This document shows, one piece after another, positions 1 to 5,552 of a stretch of DNA of 5,552 bases. Origin of the DNA: Lachnospiraceae bacterium (GTDB taxonomy: Bacteria > Bacillota > Clostridia > Lachnospirales > Lachnospiraceae). A model generated the notes under the pieces. That model did no database searches and was not told where the DNA came from. It saw only the letters and a program-made list of their open reading frames with translations. The translations under genes and the position numbers were made by a program. The stretch lies in the NCBI GenBank assembly GCA_024694785.1, contig JAILJL010000113.1:1-5552 (forward strand). Reading direction: 5' to 3'. Position 1 is the stretch's first letter. Every line of letters begins with the position of its first letter.

Positions 1-1
1 T

Positions 2-139
2 AACGCGGGTCGTGCGCAGATTCCGGATATGCGCTGCGATCTCATCCTCCATCTCCTCCGCAGACTGCTCGCCCAGTATAACGACACAGGCTTTTTTCTT
101 ATTGGAATTCGCCTCGATAAGCTCACGCAGGATGTCATA
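2..139 (-). pseudogene. Fragment of a CASTOR/POLLUX-like (TrkA-type) ion-channel protein, cut at both sides
   Basis: The minus strand is open through this stretch and reads as convincing protein: about 46 residues beginning YDILRELIEANSNKKKACVV, continuing with ILGEQSAEEMEDEI and ending NLRTTRV at the window edge. The pattern of a helix ending in ELIEAN, a hydrophobic strand VVIL, then an EMEDEI segment and a TRV strand matches what I recall of the regulatory nucleotide-binding-fold region of CASTOR/POLLUX-type potassium/ion channel proteins, where these elements precede a CRSG motif. That motif would lie beyond the window. Neither end of the gene is present: one side is the window edge, the other is an abrupt change to unrelated plus-strand coding sequence near 131-140. 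GC is about 54% (70 of 130 bases by hand count) against about 44% in the next 130 bases. All four arginines are CGN codons and three of four leucines are CTG, unlike the neighbours. Protein-coding on this strand is fairly sure; the family name is a recollection without a search. Confidence 0.5.
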
Positions 140-140
140 C
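131..140. other. Probable chimeric junction between two unrelated coding sequences
   Basis: Coding sense flips here from minus-strand (ion-channel-like fragment, left) to plus-strand (TPR protein, right). The GATGTCATAC stretch can be read as YDI on the minus strand and SY on the plus strand, so the exact breakpoint is ambiguous by a few bases, as expected at a microhomology join. GC and codon preference change at the same place. No insertion-sequence end, target duplication or tRNA is visible at the join. Confidence 0.5.
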
Positions 141-779
141 AATATTATTTTCGGGCTTGTTGTCGGAGTGCTTATAGGAGTATTTCTTATTGTTCCGGGT
201 GTGCGCCGCGAAGCATCGAGAGACAGCGCACAGAAGCTTGTGGAAGCCAATAATAATATAGCGACCAAGAATGCCGCGATTAAGGATTATCAGGATAAAA
301 TCAGCGATCTTACCAAGAAGCTCAATGCGTTGAGCGATTCGACAGAGTCATCAAATACTAATATGTCGTTCTATAAGAATCTTCTTGCTATGTATGTGTC
401 ATTTAATAACGGCGAATATCGTGAAGCGGGAGAAGCATTAAGCAAGATTAATGAAGATGCGATAGAACCTAGCTATAAGGATGTATACGATAAGCTTAAA
501 GTGCAGGTTAACGATAAGTACTGCCAGATGCTTTATGCAGAGGCAGGAAGCAATTATAATCAGGGTAATTACGAGGAGGCTATCGGTACATTTGAGCAGA
601 TAGTACAGCTTAATCCGACATATGGCGATGGTAATGCGCTTTATTTCCTGGCTCAGTCTTATAGACTTACGGGCGATAATCAGAAGGCGATTACTTACTA
701 TCAGAGGCTTATCAACGAATGCCCTGATTCTGCCAAGGTGTCCAATGCAAAGAGCCATCTTGAGCGACTTACGAGATAG
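132..779 (+). CDS. Membrane-anchored tetratricopeptide (TPR) repeat protein, probably lacking its N-terminal half
   Basis: From Met at 132 this gives 215 residues: one hydrophobic segment (residues 5-22, NIIFGLVVGVLIGVFLIV) followed by basic residues, a charged heptad-like stretch (about 30-70) likely to be coiled coil, then helical repeats. Two good TPR units lie at about 131-163 (AEAGSNYNQGNYEEAIGTFE, then QIVQLNP) and 168-200 (LYFLAQSYRLTGDNQKAITY), with a weaker one near 84-106. TPRs mediate protein-protein contacts; the partner is unknown. The frame is open back to an ATG at 12, but those 40 residues are serine-rich nonsense opposite a better minus-strand reading. ATG 132 has no ribosome binding site. 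Lachnospiraceae proteins I recall with this C-terminal layout carry an N-terminal zinc-ribbon and TPR half before the membrane helix, so the true start is probably lost at the junction. The gene ends 45 bases before lpdA with no terminator between them. Domain reading is sure; function and start are not. Confidence 0.8.
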   Translation: MSYNIIFGLVVGVLIGVFLIVPGVRREASRDSAQKLVEANNNIATKNAAIKDYQDKISDLTKKLNALSDSTESSNTNMSFYKNLLAMYVSFNNGEYREAGEALSKINEDAIEPSYKDVYDKLKVQVNDKYCQMLYAEAGSNYNQGNYEEAIGTFEQIVQLNPTYGDGNALYFLAQSYRLTGDNQKAITYYQRLINECPDSAKVSNAKSHLERLTR

Positions 780-812
780 TAAAATAATTATATAAATAAA
801 GGGTTACATTTT

Positions 813-820
813 GAGGAGGA
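813..820 (+). promoter_or_regulatory. Strong ribosome binding site for lpdA
   Basis: GAGGAGGA contains a perfect AGGAGG (814-819) five bases before the ATG at 825. It fixes the start of the dihydrolipoyl dehydrogenase, in agreement with the FAD-binding strand beginning at residue 5. The rest of the 45-base spacer is AT-rich. It contains TATAAATAAA (791-800), but I see no convincing -35 partner, so read-through from the TPR gene is as likely as a local promoter. Confidence 0.85.
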
Positions 821-824
821 TACT

Positions 825-2231
825 ATGAGTGATTTTGAATTGGTTGTAATCGGTGCGGGCCCGGGTGGCTATGTTGCTGCGATTCGTGCAGCACAGCTTG
901 GTATTAAGGTTGCGCTTGTGGAGAAGGACAGAGTCGGTGGAACGTGTCTTAACAGAGGATGCATTCCGACTAAGGCGCTTTTACATTCAGCTAATACCTA
1001 TGCGGCAGCGGCAAGCTTCGAGACGTTAGGATTATCCGTGTCGGGTATGGCCTATGATATGAACAAGATTCATAACAGAAAGAAAGAGGTCGTAGAGACA
1101 CTTGTTAAGGGTGTTGAAGGCCTTGTAAAAGCTAATAAGATAGAGCTTATAACAGGCAAGGGATTCGTAGAGAATGCTAATACTGTTAAGGTAACTTGCG
1201 CTGACGGCGAGAAGACAATCACAACAGACAAGATTTTAATTGCTGCAGGTTCATTCCCTGCACGTCCTCCGATTCCGGGACTTGATTTACCGGGAGTTGT
1301 TACTTCCGATGAAGTACTTGAGGGTGAGCCTAAGGATTATAAGTCGATTATCATAATCGGCGGCGGAGTTATCGGTGTTGAGCTTGCAAGTTTCTATGCT
1401 GCTCTTGGTTGTGAAGTAACTGTAATCGAGGCGCTTGACAGACTCCTGGCAAATCTCGATAAGGAGTTTGGTCAGAGTTTATCGATGCTTCTTAAGAAGA
1501 GAAATGTTAATGTATGTACATCCTGCAAGGTTTCCAAGGTTGAGAAGGACGGCGATAACCTTAAGGTTACATATACCAATAAGAAAGAGGAAGAAGTATC
1601 CGTATCGGCAGAGGGTGTACTTGTAGCAATCGGAAGAAAGCCTAATACCGCAGAACTTTTTGCTGAAAGCTGTACTCCGGAGATTAACAGAGGCTTTATA
1701 GTTGTTGATGAGAAGTATGAGACCAATATTAAGGGTATATATGCAATAGGCGATGCAATAGGCGGTATTCAGCTTGCTCACAAGGCCGAGGCAGAAGGAC
1801 AGGCTGTAGTAGAAATGATTTGCGGTAATAAGCCTGAGGTTGATCCGCATTTTGTTCCAAGCTGTATTTATACAGAGCCTGAAATAGCATCTGTAGGTAT
1901 GACTGCCGATGAAGCCAAGGAAAAGGGCATTGCCGTTAAGACAGGCAAGTACCTTATGAGCGGCAACGGAAAGTCGATCATCGATCTTCAGGAGAGAGGT
2001 TTTATCAAGGTTGTTGTCGATGAAGCAACGGATAAGCTTCTCGGTATGCAGATGATGTGCGGTCGCGCAACCGATCTTATCTCCGAGTACACGATGGCTA
2101 TCGCAAACGGAATGACACGTGCCGAGCTTCTTAAGGGTATGCGTCCGCATCCGACTTATTGCGAGGGTATATCGGAAGCACTTGAGGCTGTGGAAGGAAA
2201 GTCGATTCATTCCGCACCGGTTCGTAAGTAA
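825..2231 (+). CDS. lpdA: Dihydrolipoyl dehydrogenase (E3 component / L-protein)
   Basis: This flavoenzyme reoxidises dihydrolipoyl groups of 2-oxoacid dehydrogenase complexes or the glycine-cleavage H-protein, passing electrons through a disulfide and FAD to NAD+ in the cytoplasm. At 468 residues it is the usual length. Visible motifs in order: FAD-binding GAGPGG (10-15); the redox disulfide in GGTCLNRGCIPTK (Cys41 and Cys46); the NAD-binding GGGVIG (179-184) with an acidic residue (Glu202) after the second strand, favouring NAD over NADP; the second FAD motif YAIGD (306-310); and the C-terminal dimerisation domain with the catalytic pair in HPTYCE (His442, Glu447). The HPT..E motif separates it from mercuric reductase and soluble transhydrogenase. 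There is no fused N-terminal lipoyl domain. No E1, E2, glycine-cleavage or lipoate-ligase gene lies within the window, so its partner complex cannot be told. The start is set by a perfect AGGAGG, and a strong terminator follows 33 bases after the stop. Confidence 0.97.
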   Translation: MSDFELVVIGAGPGGYVAAIRAAQLGIKVALVEKDRVGGTCLNRGCIPTKALLHSANTYAAAASFETLGLSVSGMAYDMNKIHNRKKEVVETLVKGVEGLVKANKIELITGKGFVENANTVKVTCADGEKTITTDKILIAAGSFPARPPIPGLDLPGVVTSDEVLEGEPKDYKSIIIIGGGVIGVELASFYAALGCEVTVIEALDRLLANLDKEFGQSLSMLLKKRNVNVCTSCKVSKVEKDGDNLKVTYTNKKEEEVSVSAEGVLVAIGRKPNTAELFAESCTPEINRGFIVVDEKYETNIKGIYAIGDAIGGIQLAHKAEAEGQAVVEMICGNKPEVDPHFVPSCIYTEPEIASVGMTADEAKEKGIAVKTGKYLMSGNGKSIIDLQERGFIKVVVDEATDKLLGMQMMCGRATDLISEYTMAIANGMTRAELLKGMRPHPTYCEGISEALEAVEGKSIHSAPVRK

Positions 2232-2264
2232 TCTGAATATGGCTGAATAATCATATTGTTATAT

Positions 2265-2292
2265 AAGCGGGTGAGGATTCACCCGCTTTTTT
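2265..2292 (+). terminator. Rho-independent terminator after lpdA
   Basis: A perfect 10-bp stem, AAGCGGGTGA (2265-2274) with TCACCCGCTT (2279-2288), closes a GGAT tetraloop, and the 3' arm runs into six T (2287-2292). The stem has a GC-rich core and needs no mismatches. It lies 33 bases after the lpdA stop and ends the upstream transcription unit. Because of the matching A-run being short on the 5' side (AA only), it is best read as acting on the plus strand; the next gene is also on the plus strand. Confidence 0.93.
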
Positions 2293-2326
2293 ATAAATAC
2301 TTTATAATTGTTTTTGAAATAGAATA

Positions 2327-2355
2327 TAGAAAAGCAGTGGGCACTTTGGTAAAAT
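2327..2355 (+). promoter_or_regulatory. Candidate sigma-A promoter for the alaX-natAB operon
   Basis: TAAAAT (2350-2355) matches the -10 consensus at 5 of 6 positions and is preceded by TGG, an extended -10 element (TGn). With a 17-base spacer the -35 position is TAGAAA (2327-2332), 4 of 6 matches to TTGACA. Transcription would start near 2362, about 20 bases before the alaX ATG. A promoter is expected here because a strong terminator lies just upstream. The exact element is inferred by eye in an AT-rich spacer where chance matches are common. Confidence 0.4.
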
Positions 2356-2383
2356 ATTAGCAGTAAACGATTTCGGAGGGCAT

Positions 2384-3559
2384 ATGACAGAGAAATTATA
2401 TGATAAAAATGCTTACGCGAGTGAATTTAGCGCAAGCGTAGTGGGAATAGAGATAACCGGAGACGGAAGGACGGTAATAGAGCTAGATAAGACATTGTTC
2501 TTTCCCCTTGAAGGCGGACAGAATCCCGATATCGGGGTCTTAATAGATGCATCCGGTAAAGAGTATAAAGTAATCGACGTTAAGATTAAAGATGACGTGA
2601 TAACCCATTATGTATCGGGTGACGTTGACATGAAGGCCGGAGATACCATTGCCGGTAGGATAGACTTTACACATCGCTTCGATCTTATGCAGCATCATTC
2701 GGGCGAGCATATCTTCTCGGGAATTACATACGGAAAGTACGGATACAACAATGTCGGATTCCACCTTACCGAAGAAATCTGTACGATTGATGTCGGAGGC
2801 CCGTTAAAGGAAGAGGAGATTAAGGAACTTGAATATCTCACCAATAAGGCAATTTCCGAGAACGTTCCGATAATCACGGGATATCCGTCTCCTGAAGAAA
2901 TAGCGGAATTATCTTACAGAAGCAAGAAAGAAGTCAAAGGTCCGCTTAGAATTGTAGAGGTTACGGGATATGACATATGCGCGTGTTGTGCGCCGCATGT
3001 AAGAAGTACCGGAGAAGTAGGATCTTTTCATATCGTGAAATACGAGAACTATAAAGGCGGAGTCAGACTTACGGTTAAATGCGGATTAAGAGCCGTTAGA
3101 GAGTATCAGAATTACAGACAGATATTGCAGGATACAGGCAGAGCACTTAGCAGCGCAAAAGAAGACCTTTATGCTAATGTTATGAAGCTTAAAGAGGACA
3201 TAGGACGTATGCAGGCAGAGCTTAATACTCTTAAGGAAAAAGCTATGGCAGATAAGGTGGCGGCAATTGCCAACACTGATAAGCCGATATGTCTGCTTGA
3301 AGATGATATGGATGCAGCTCTTCTTCGAAATTATTGCAATGCACTTATGGAGAAGACAACATCACACGTCTTTATTCTTGTGAAGACAGCTGTAGACGGC
3401 ACTTATCGTTTCATTCTCGGCAGCAATACCGTTGATGTTGCCGCGCTTTTATCGGAAGCAAAAAATGCTTTCACGATCAAAGGTGGCGGACGCAACCCTC
3501 AGGTACAGGGAACCGTTGAATGTAACGCTCAAGCAGTGTTAGAATATTTTCAAAAATAA
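2384..3559 (+). CDS. alaX: Alanyl-tRNA editing protein, long AlaX type with DHHA1 domain
   Basis: This is a free-standing relative of the editing half of alanyl-tRNA synthetase; such proteins hydrolyse mischarged Ser- or Gly-tRNA(Ala) in the cytoplasm. The 391 residues show, in order: a beta-barrel-like N-terminal domain with FFPLEGGQNPDIG (39-51), the counterpart of the family's PxGGGQxxDxG motif; the HxxxH half of the metal site in MQHHSGEHIF (His105, His109); and the second half in CACCAPHVRSTGEVG, where Cys201 and His205 form CxxxH. Then come a helical, probably coiled-coil linker (about 236-292, ending in ELNTLKEKAMADK) and a C-terminal DHHA1 domain with the glycine motif IKGGGRNPQVQG (365-376). 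There is no aminoacylation domain, so it is not a truncated AlaRS. The start has GGAGGG four or fewer bases upstream (2375-2380), slightly close. It leads an operon, 13 bases ahead of an ABC ATPase gene. The family is sure; whether it prefers serine or glycine cannot be told. Confidence 0.93.
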   Translation: MTEKLYDKNAYASEFSASVVGIEITGDGRTVIELDKTLFFPLEGGQNPDIGVLIDASGKEYKVIDVKIKDDVITHYVSGDVDMKAGDTIAGRIDFTHRFDLMQHHSGEHIFSGITYGKYGYNNVGFHLTEEICTIDVGGPLKEEEIKELEYLTNKAISENVPIITGYPSPEEIAELSYRSKKEVKGPLRIVEVTGYDICACCAPHVRSTGEVGSFHIVKYENYKGGVRLTVKCGLRAVREYQNYRQILQDTGRALSSAKEDLYANVMKLKEDIGRMQAELNTLKEKAMADKVAAIANTDKPICLLEDDMDAALLRNYCNALMEKTTSHVFILVKTAVDGTYRFILGSNTVDVAALLSEAKNAFTIKGGGRNPQVQGTVECNAQAVLEYFQK

Positions 3560-3572
3560 AAAGGAGCAAGTT

Positions 3573-4346
3573 ATGGAAGAAATCTTAAAAGTTGAAAATG
3601 TCCGTAAGACGTTTAAACTGTCTGCCAAGCAGCAGAAAATCGACAAAACCAGAGAAAAAACAAAAACTGCGGTTGATGGCGTATCATTTACCTCGAACAG
3701 AGGCGAAATATTTGGTTTGCTGGGACCTAACGGAGCAGGCAAGACCACAACCTTACGAATGATAGCGACATTAATAAGGCCTGATGAAGGCGAGATTAAG
3801 GTCAGCGGATTCTCTGTTAAGAACGACCCTGCTGCAGTAAGAGAAAGAATCGGCTTTATGACCAGTGAACTTAAGCTTGAAGACTGGTTTACGCCGAATT
3901 ATCTGTTTGATTACTTCTGCGAACTTAGGGGAATGAACAAAGCGACTACGGAAGCAAGAAAGCATGAGCTTTTTACAAAGTTCGGAATTGATGATTTCGC
4001 CGAAGTTAAGGTTGCGGATCTGTCAACCGGTATGAAGCAGAAGGTATCACTTGTTATATCAATTGCACACGATCCTGAGTTCGTGATCTTCGACGAGCCT
4101 ACAAATGGTCTTGATGTAATTACAGCCAAGGTAGTAACGGACTTCCTTGTAGAGCTTAAGAAAGAAGGAAAGAGCATCATCCTTTCCACACATATCTTTG
4201 AACTTGCCGAGCGCCTCTGCGACAGAATCGGAATGATTGTTAACGGCAGAATGGTTAAAGTCGGCACACTTGATGAGATCAAGAACGGCAAGACCCTCGA
4301 GGAGAGCTTTTTCGACATATATAGAGAGATGGGAGGCGAATTCTAA
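3573..4346 (+). CDS. natA: ABC transporter ATP-binding protein, NatA type
   Basis: This cytoplasmic ATPase drives the permease encoded next to it; NatAB of Bacillus exports Na+, but similar pairs move other substrates. In 257 residues it has Walker A GPNGAGKTT (51-59), the ABC signature as LSTGM (150-154, instead of LSGGQ), Walker B VIFDEP (171-176), D-loop GLD (179-181) and the switch histidine in LSTH (His207). The Q-loop position carries MTSELKLED (96-104) with no glutamine. A charged insert of roughly 17 residues (about 16-32, KLSAKQQKIDKTREKTKT) separates the first strand from AVDGVSF; I recall the same insert in clostridial NatA-like proteins. The start follows AAGGAG (3561-3566) by six bases. 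The stop codon shares its last A with the permease start, so the two are probably translationally coupled and made in matched amounts. ABC ATPase of an ABC-2 exporter is sure; sodium as the substrate is only the family label. Confidence 0.93.
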   Translation: MEEILKVENVRKTFKLSAKQQKIDKTREKTKTAVDGVSFTSNRGEIFGLLGPNGAGKTTTLRMIATLIRPDEGEIKVSGFSVKNDPAAVRERIGFMTSELKLEDWFTPNYLFDYFCELRGMNKATTEARKHELFTKFGIDDFAEVKVADLSTGMKQKVSLVISIAHDPEFVIFDEPTNGLDVITAKVVTDFLVELKKEGKSIILSTHIFELAERLCDRIGMIVNGRMVKVGTLDEIKNGKTLEESFFDIYREMGGEF

Positions 4347-5530
4347 TGTTAAAGGGAGCATGGACAATAGCGAAGAAGGAATTCCACCATTTCTTCGGTG
4401 ATAAGAGATTATTCTTCTCGGTAGTAATTCTTCCGGGACTTATTATGTATTTGATGTACACATTTATGGGACAGTTCTTTACGTCAGCTTTTACTTCGGA
4501 TGAGAAGTATGTACCTGTATTCTATTGCGTAGATGCGCCGGAATCCGCAAAAGCAATCTTTGATAATATGGATTGCACGGTTACATATATGGATGCGGGA
4601 ACGGAAATTGCAGAGTACATCGAGATGGTAGAGCTTAAGTCACTTGACCTGTTGATAGTATATTCCCCGGATTTTGATGCCGAGGTTGCAGCGTATGATG
4701 CGTCTTCCGGTACAAAAGCGCCTCAGATAGAGGTTTACTACAATTCATCAAATACGGAGTCGTCGACATATTATAATGTCGTATCTGAGCTTTATGCAGG
4801 ATATGAAGCAACGATGACCAATAAGTTTGATGTTAACGGTGATATGAATAAGCAGTACGACCGGGCGACGGAGGAAGATATGTTTGCGTCGATCCTGGGC
4901 GGTCTTATCCCGATGTTGCTTATTATGATGATGATATCTTCATGTATGAGCCTGACAGGCGACGCAATCGCAGGTGAGAAAGAGCGCGGAACAATAGCGA
5001 CTTTACTTGCAACACCTGTTTCCAGAACTTCAATAGCAATCGGTAAGATATTAAGCATATCGGTGATGGCACTTATGAGCGCTGCGGTTACCTGTGTCGC
5101 ACTTATGGCATCGCTTCCTAAGCTAGTTGCCGGAATGGGAGATGTGAATATTGCCAATATGCTTGGCGTAACCGACTATGTAGTGCTTTTTGCAGTGGTA
5201 ATAACCACGCAGCTTATGATAGTATCCATATTCTCGGTTATATCTGCTGTAGCCAAGACCATTAAGGAAGCAAGCGGATATTCGACTCCTATCTATATCG
5301 TGTCCATACTTGTTGCGGTGTATGCGGGATATATGGGGGCACGCAAAAACCTTTATATGTTCACAATTCCAATATACAATTCTGCTATGATACTTACCGA
5401 GATGTTTGGAGAGGGTTATGAGCTTGTACAGGTGGGAGTCACCTGCGCAGCCAACCTTATGATATCTATAATATGTGTATTTATCTTAACCAGACTCTTT
5501 AACAGCGAAAAGGTAATGTTCTCAAAATAG
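4346..5530 (+). CDS. natB: ABC-2 family permease, NatB-like
   Basis: This membrane protein is the transport channel for the preceding ATPase. The 394 residues begin with an amphipathic, basic stretch (WTIAKKEFHHFFGDKRLF) leading into the first membrane helix (about 22-41). A soluble loop of some 135 residues (42-178), rich in acidic and aromatic residues, must lie outside the cell. Five further hydrophobic segments follow at about 181-202, 230-256, 278-300, 314-332 and 363-383. Between helices 2 and 3 sits GEKERGTIATLLATPVSR (210-227), the hallmark cytoplasmic coupling segment of ABC-2 and NatB-type permeases. Length and layout fit Bacillus NatB (about 386 residues). The start overlaps the natA stop as TAATG, with GGGAGG (4331-4336) nine bases before the ATG. 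Substrate is not evident: sodium, drugs or antimicrobial peptides are all possible for this family. Confidence 0.92.
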   Translation: MLKGAWTIAKKEFHHFFGDKRLFFSVVILPGLIMYLMYTFMGQFFTSAFTSDEKYVPVFYCVDAPESAKAIFDNMDCTVTYMDAGTEIAEYIEMVELKSLDLLIVYSPDFDAEVAAYDASSGTKAPQIEVYYNSSNTESSTYYNVVSELYAGYEATMTNKFDVNGDMNKQYDRATEEDMFASILGGLIPMLLIMMMISSCMSLTGDAIAGEKERGTIATLLATPVSRTSIAIGKILSISVMALMSAAVTCVALMASLPKLVAGMGDVNIANMLGVTDYVVLFAVVITTQLMIVSIFSVISAVAKTIKEASGYSTPIYIVSILVAVYAGYMGARKNLYMFTIPIYNSAMILTEMFGEGYELVQVGVTCAANLMISIICVFILTRLFNSEKVMFSK

Positions 5531-5534
5531 GAGG
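5529..5534 (+). promoter_or_regulatory. Ribosome binding site overlapping the permease stop codon
   Basis: AGGAGG uses the last two bases of the permease TAG stop as its own first two bases and sits six bases before an ATG at 5541. A perfect site at ideal spacing directly after a stop argues that another gene begins here and is co-translated with the transporter. Confidence 0.8.
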
Positions 5535-5540
5535 AATTAT

Positions 5541-5552
5541 ATGCATACATTT
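5541..5552 (+). CDS. Start of a further gene in the same operon (truncated by window end)
   Basis: Only four codons are visible (MHTF). The call rests on the perfect AGGAGG at 5529-5534, the six-base spacing and the ten-base gap from the permease stop, which together make a co-transcribed fourth gene likely. No function can be given from the residues present. By context a second ABC-2 permease or another transporter-associated membrane protein would be reasonable, but that is a guess. Confidence 0.65.

Noticed and set aside
12..131. Plus-strand N-terminal extension of the TPR gene from ATG 12
   Set aside because: The 40 residues are serine-rich and without domain character, the minus strand gives a much better protein over the same bases, and GC and codon use do not match the rest of the gene.
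791..800. TATAAATAAA as a -10 box for an lpdA promoter
   Set aside because: No -35-like hexamer lies 16-18 bases upstream and there is no extended -10, so the AT-rich spacer alone does not support a promoter call.
1479..2210. Minus-strand open frame of 243 codons inside lpdA
   Set aside because: It lies wholly within a gene with every catalytic motif intact. Its translation has no domain pattern, and it has no ribosome binding site or spacing of its own.
2236..2257. AATATG...CATATT inverted repeat just after lpdA
   Set aside because: It is a six-base AT-only stem with a ten-base loop, too weak to fold stably and expected by chance. The real terminator is the GC-rich stem just downstream.
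2293..2383. Possible riboswitch or T-box leader before the tRNA-editing gene
   Set aside because: The leader is only about 90 bases, AT-rich, with no conserved T-box sequence, specifier stem or second terminator.
3911..4318. Minus-strand open frame of 135 codons inside natA
   Set aside because: It is a shadow of the ABC ATPase coding sequence; the serine- and leucine-rich translation has no recognisable motif.
1..5552. CRISPR arrays, tRNA/rRNA genes, insertion sequences or phage genes
   Set aside because: I saw no regularly spaced direct repeats, no tRNA-like cloverleaf with CCA end, no terminal inverted repeats and no transposase, integrase or phage structural motifs on either strand.

Overview
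The window looks like a piece of a Clostridia genome, most probably Lachnospiraceae-like. The grounds are strong AGGAGG-type ribosome binding sites, moderate GC, heavy use of CTT for leucine and AGA for arginine, tight co-directional gene packing, and the protein types present. The taxonomic placement is inference. Apart from the first ~135 bases, all genes lie on the + strand and belong to known families. I did not find a new biological system. The most unusual thing is the structure of the left edge.

Left edge (1 to about 139): the bases read well as protein on the minus strand, as a fragment resembling the CASTOR/POLLUX-type (TrkA-like) ion-channel family. At about 131-140 this changes abruptly to plus-strand coding sequence for the membrane segment, coiled coil and C-terminal TPR repeats of a tetratricopeptide protein (coding to 779). 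GC content and codon use also change there. This looks like a chimeric join, either an assembly artefact or a real rearrangement, and the first ~40 codons of the longest plus-strand frame should not be read as protein.

780-2292: a short spacer with a strong ribosome binding site, then a complete dihydrolipoyl dehydrogenase gene (lpdA) with all its redox and nucleotide-binding motifs. A clear rho-independent terminator (2265-2292) closes this transcription unit.

2293-5552: a second unit begins after the terminator with a possible extended -10 promoter. Its first gene is a free-standing alanyl-tRNA editing protein of the long AlaX type with a C-terminal DHHA1 domain. Thirteen bases later comes an ABC ATPase of the NatA type, then (sharing one base, TAATG) its NatB-like ABC-2 permease. 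A further gene starts at 5541 with an AGGAGG that overlaps the permease stop codon, and runs out of the window after four codons. The ATPase and permease almost certainly form one exporter. The editing protein is a translation quality-control enzyme with no obvious mechanistic link to the transporter beyond sharing the operon.
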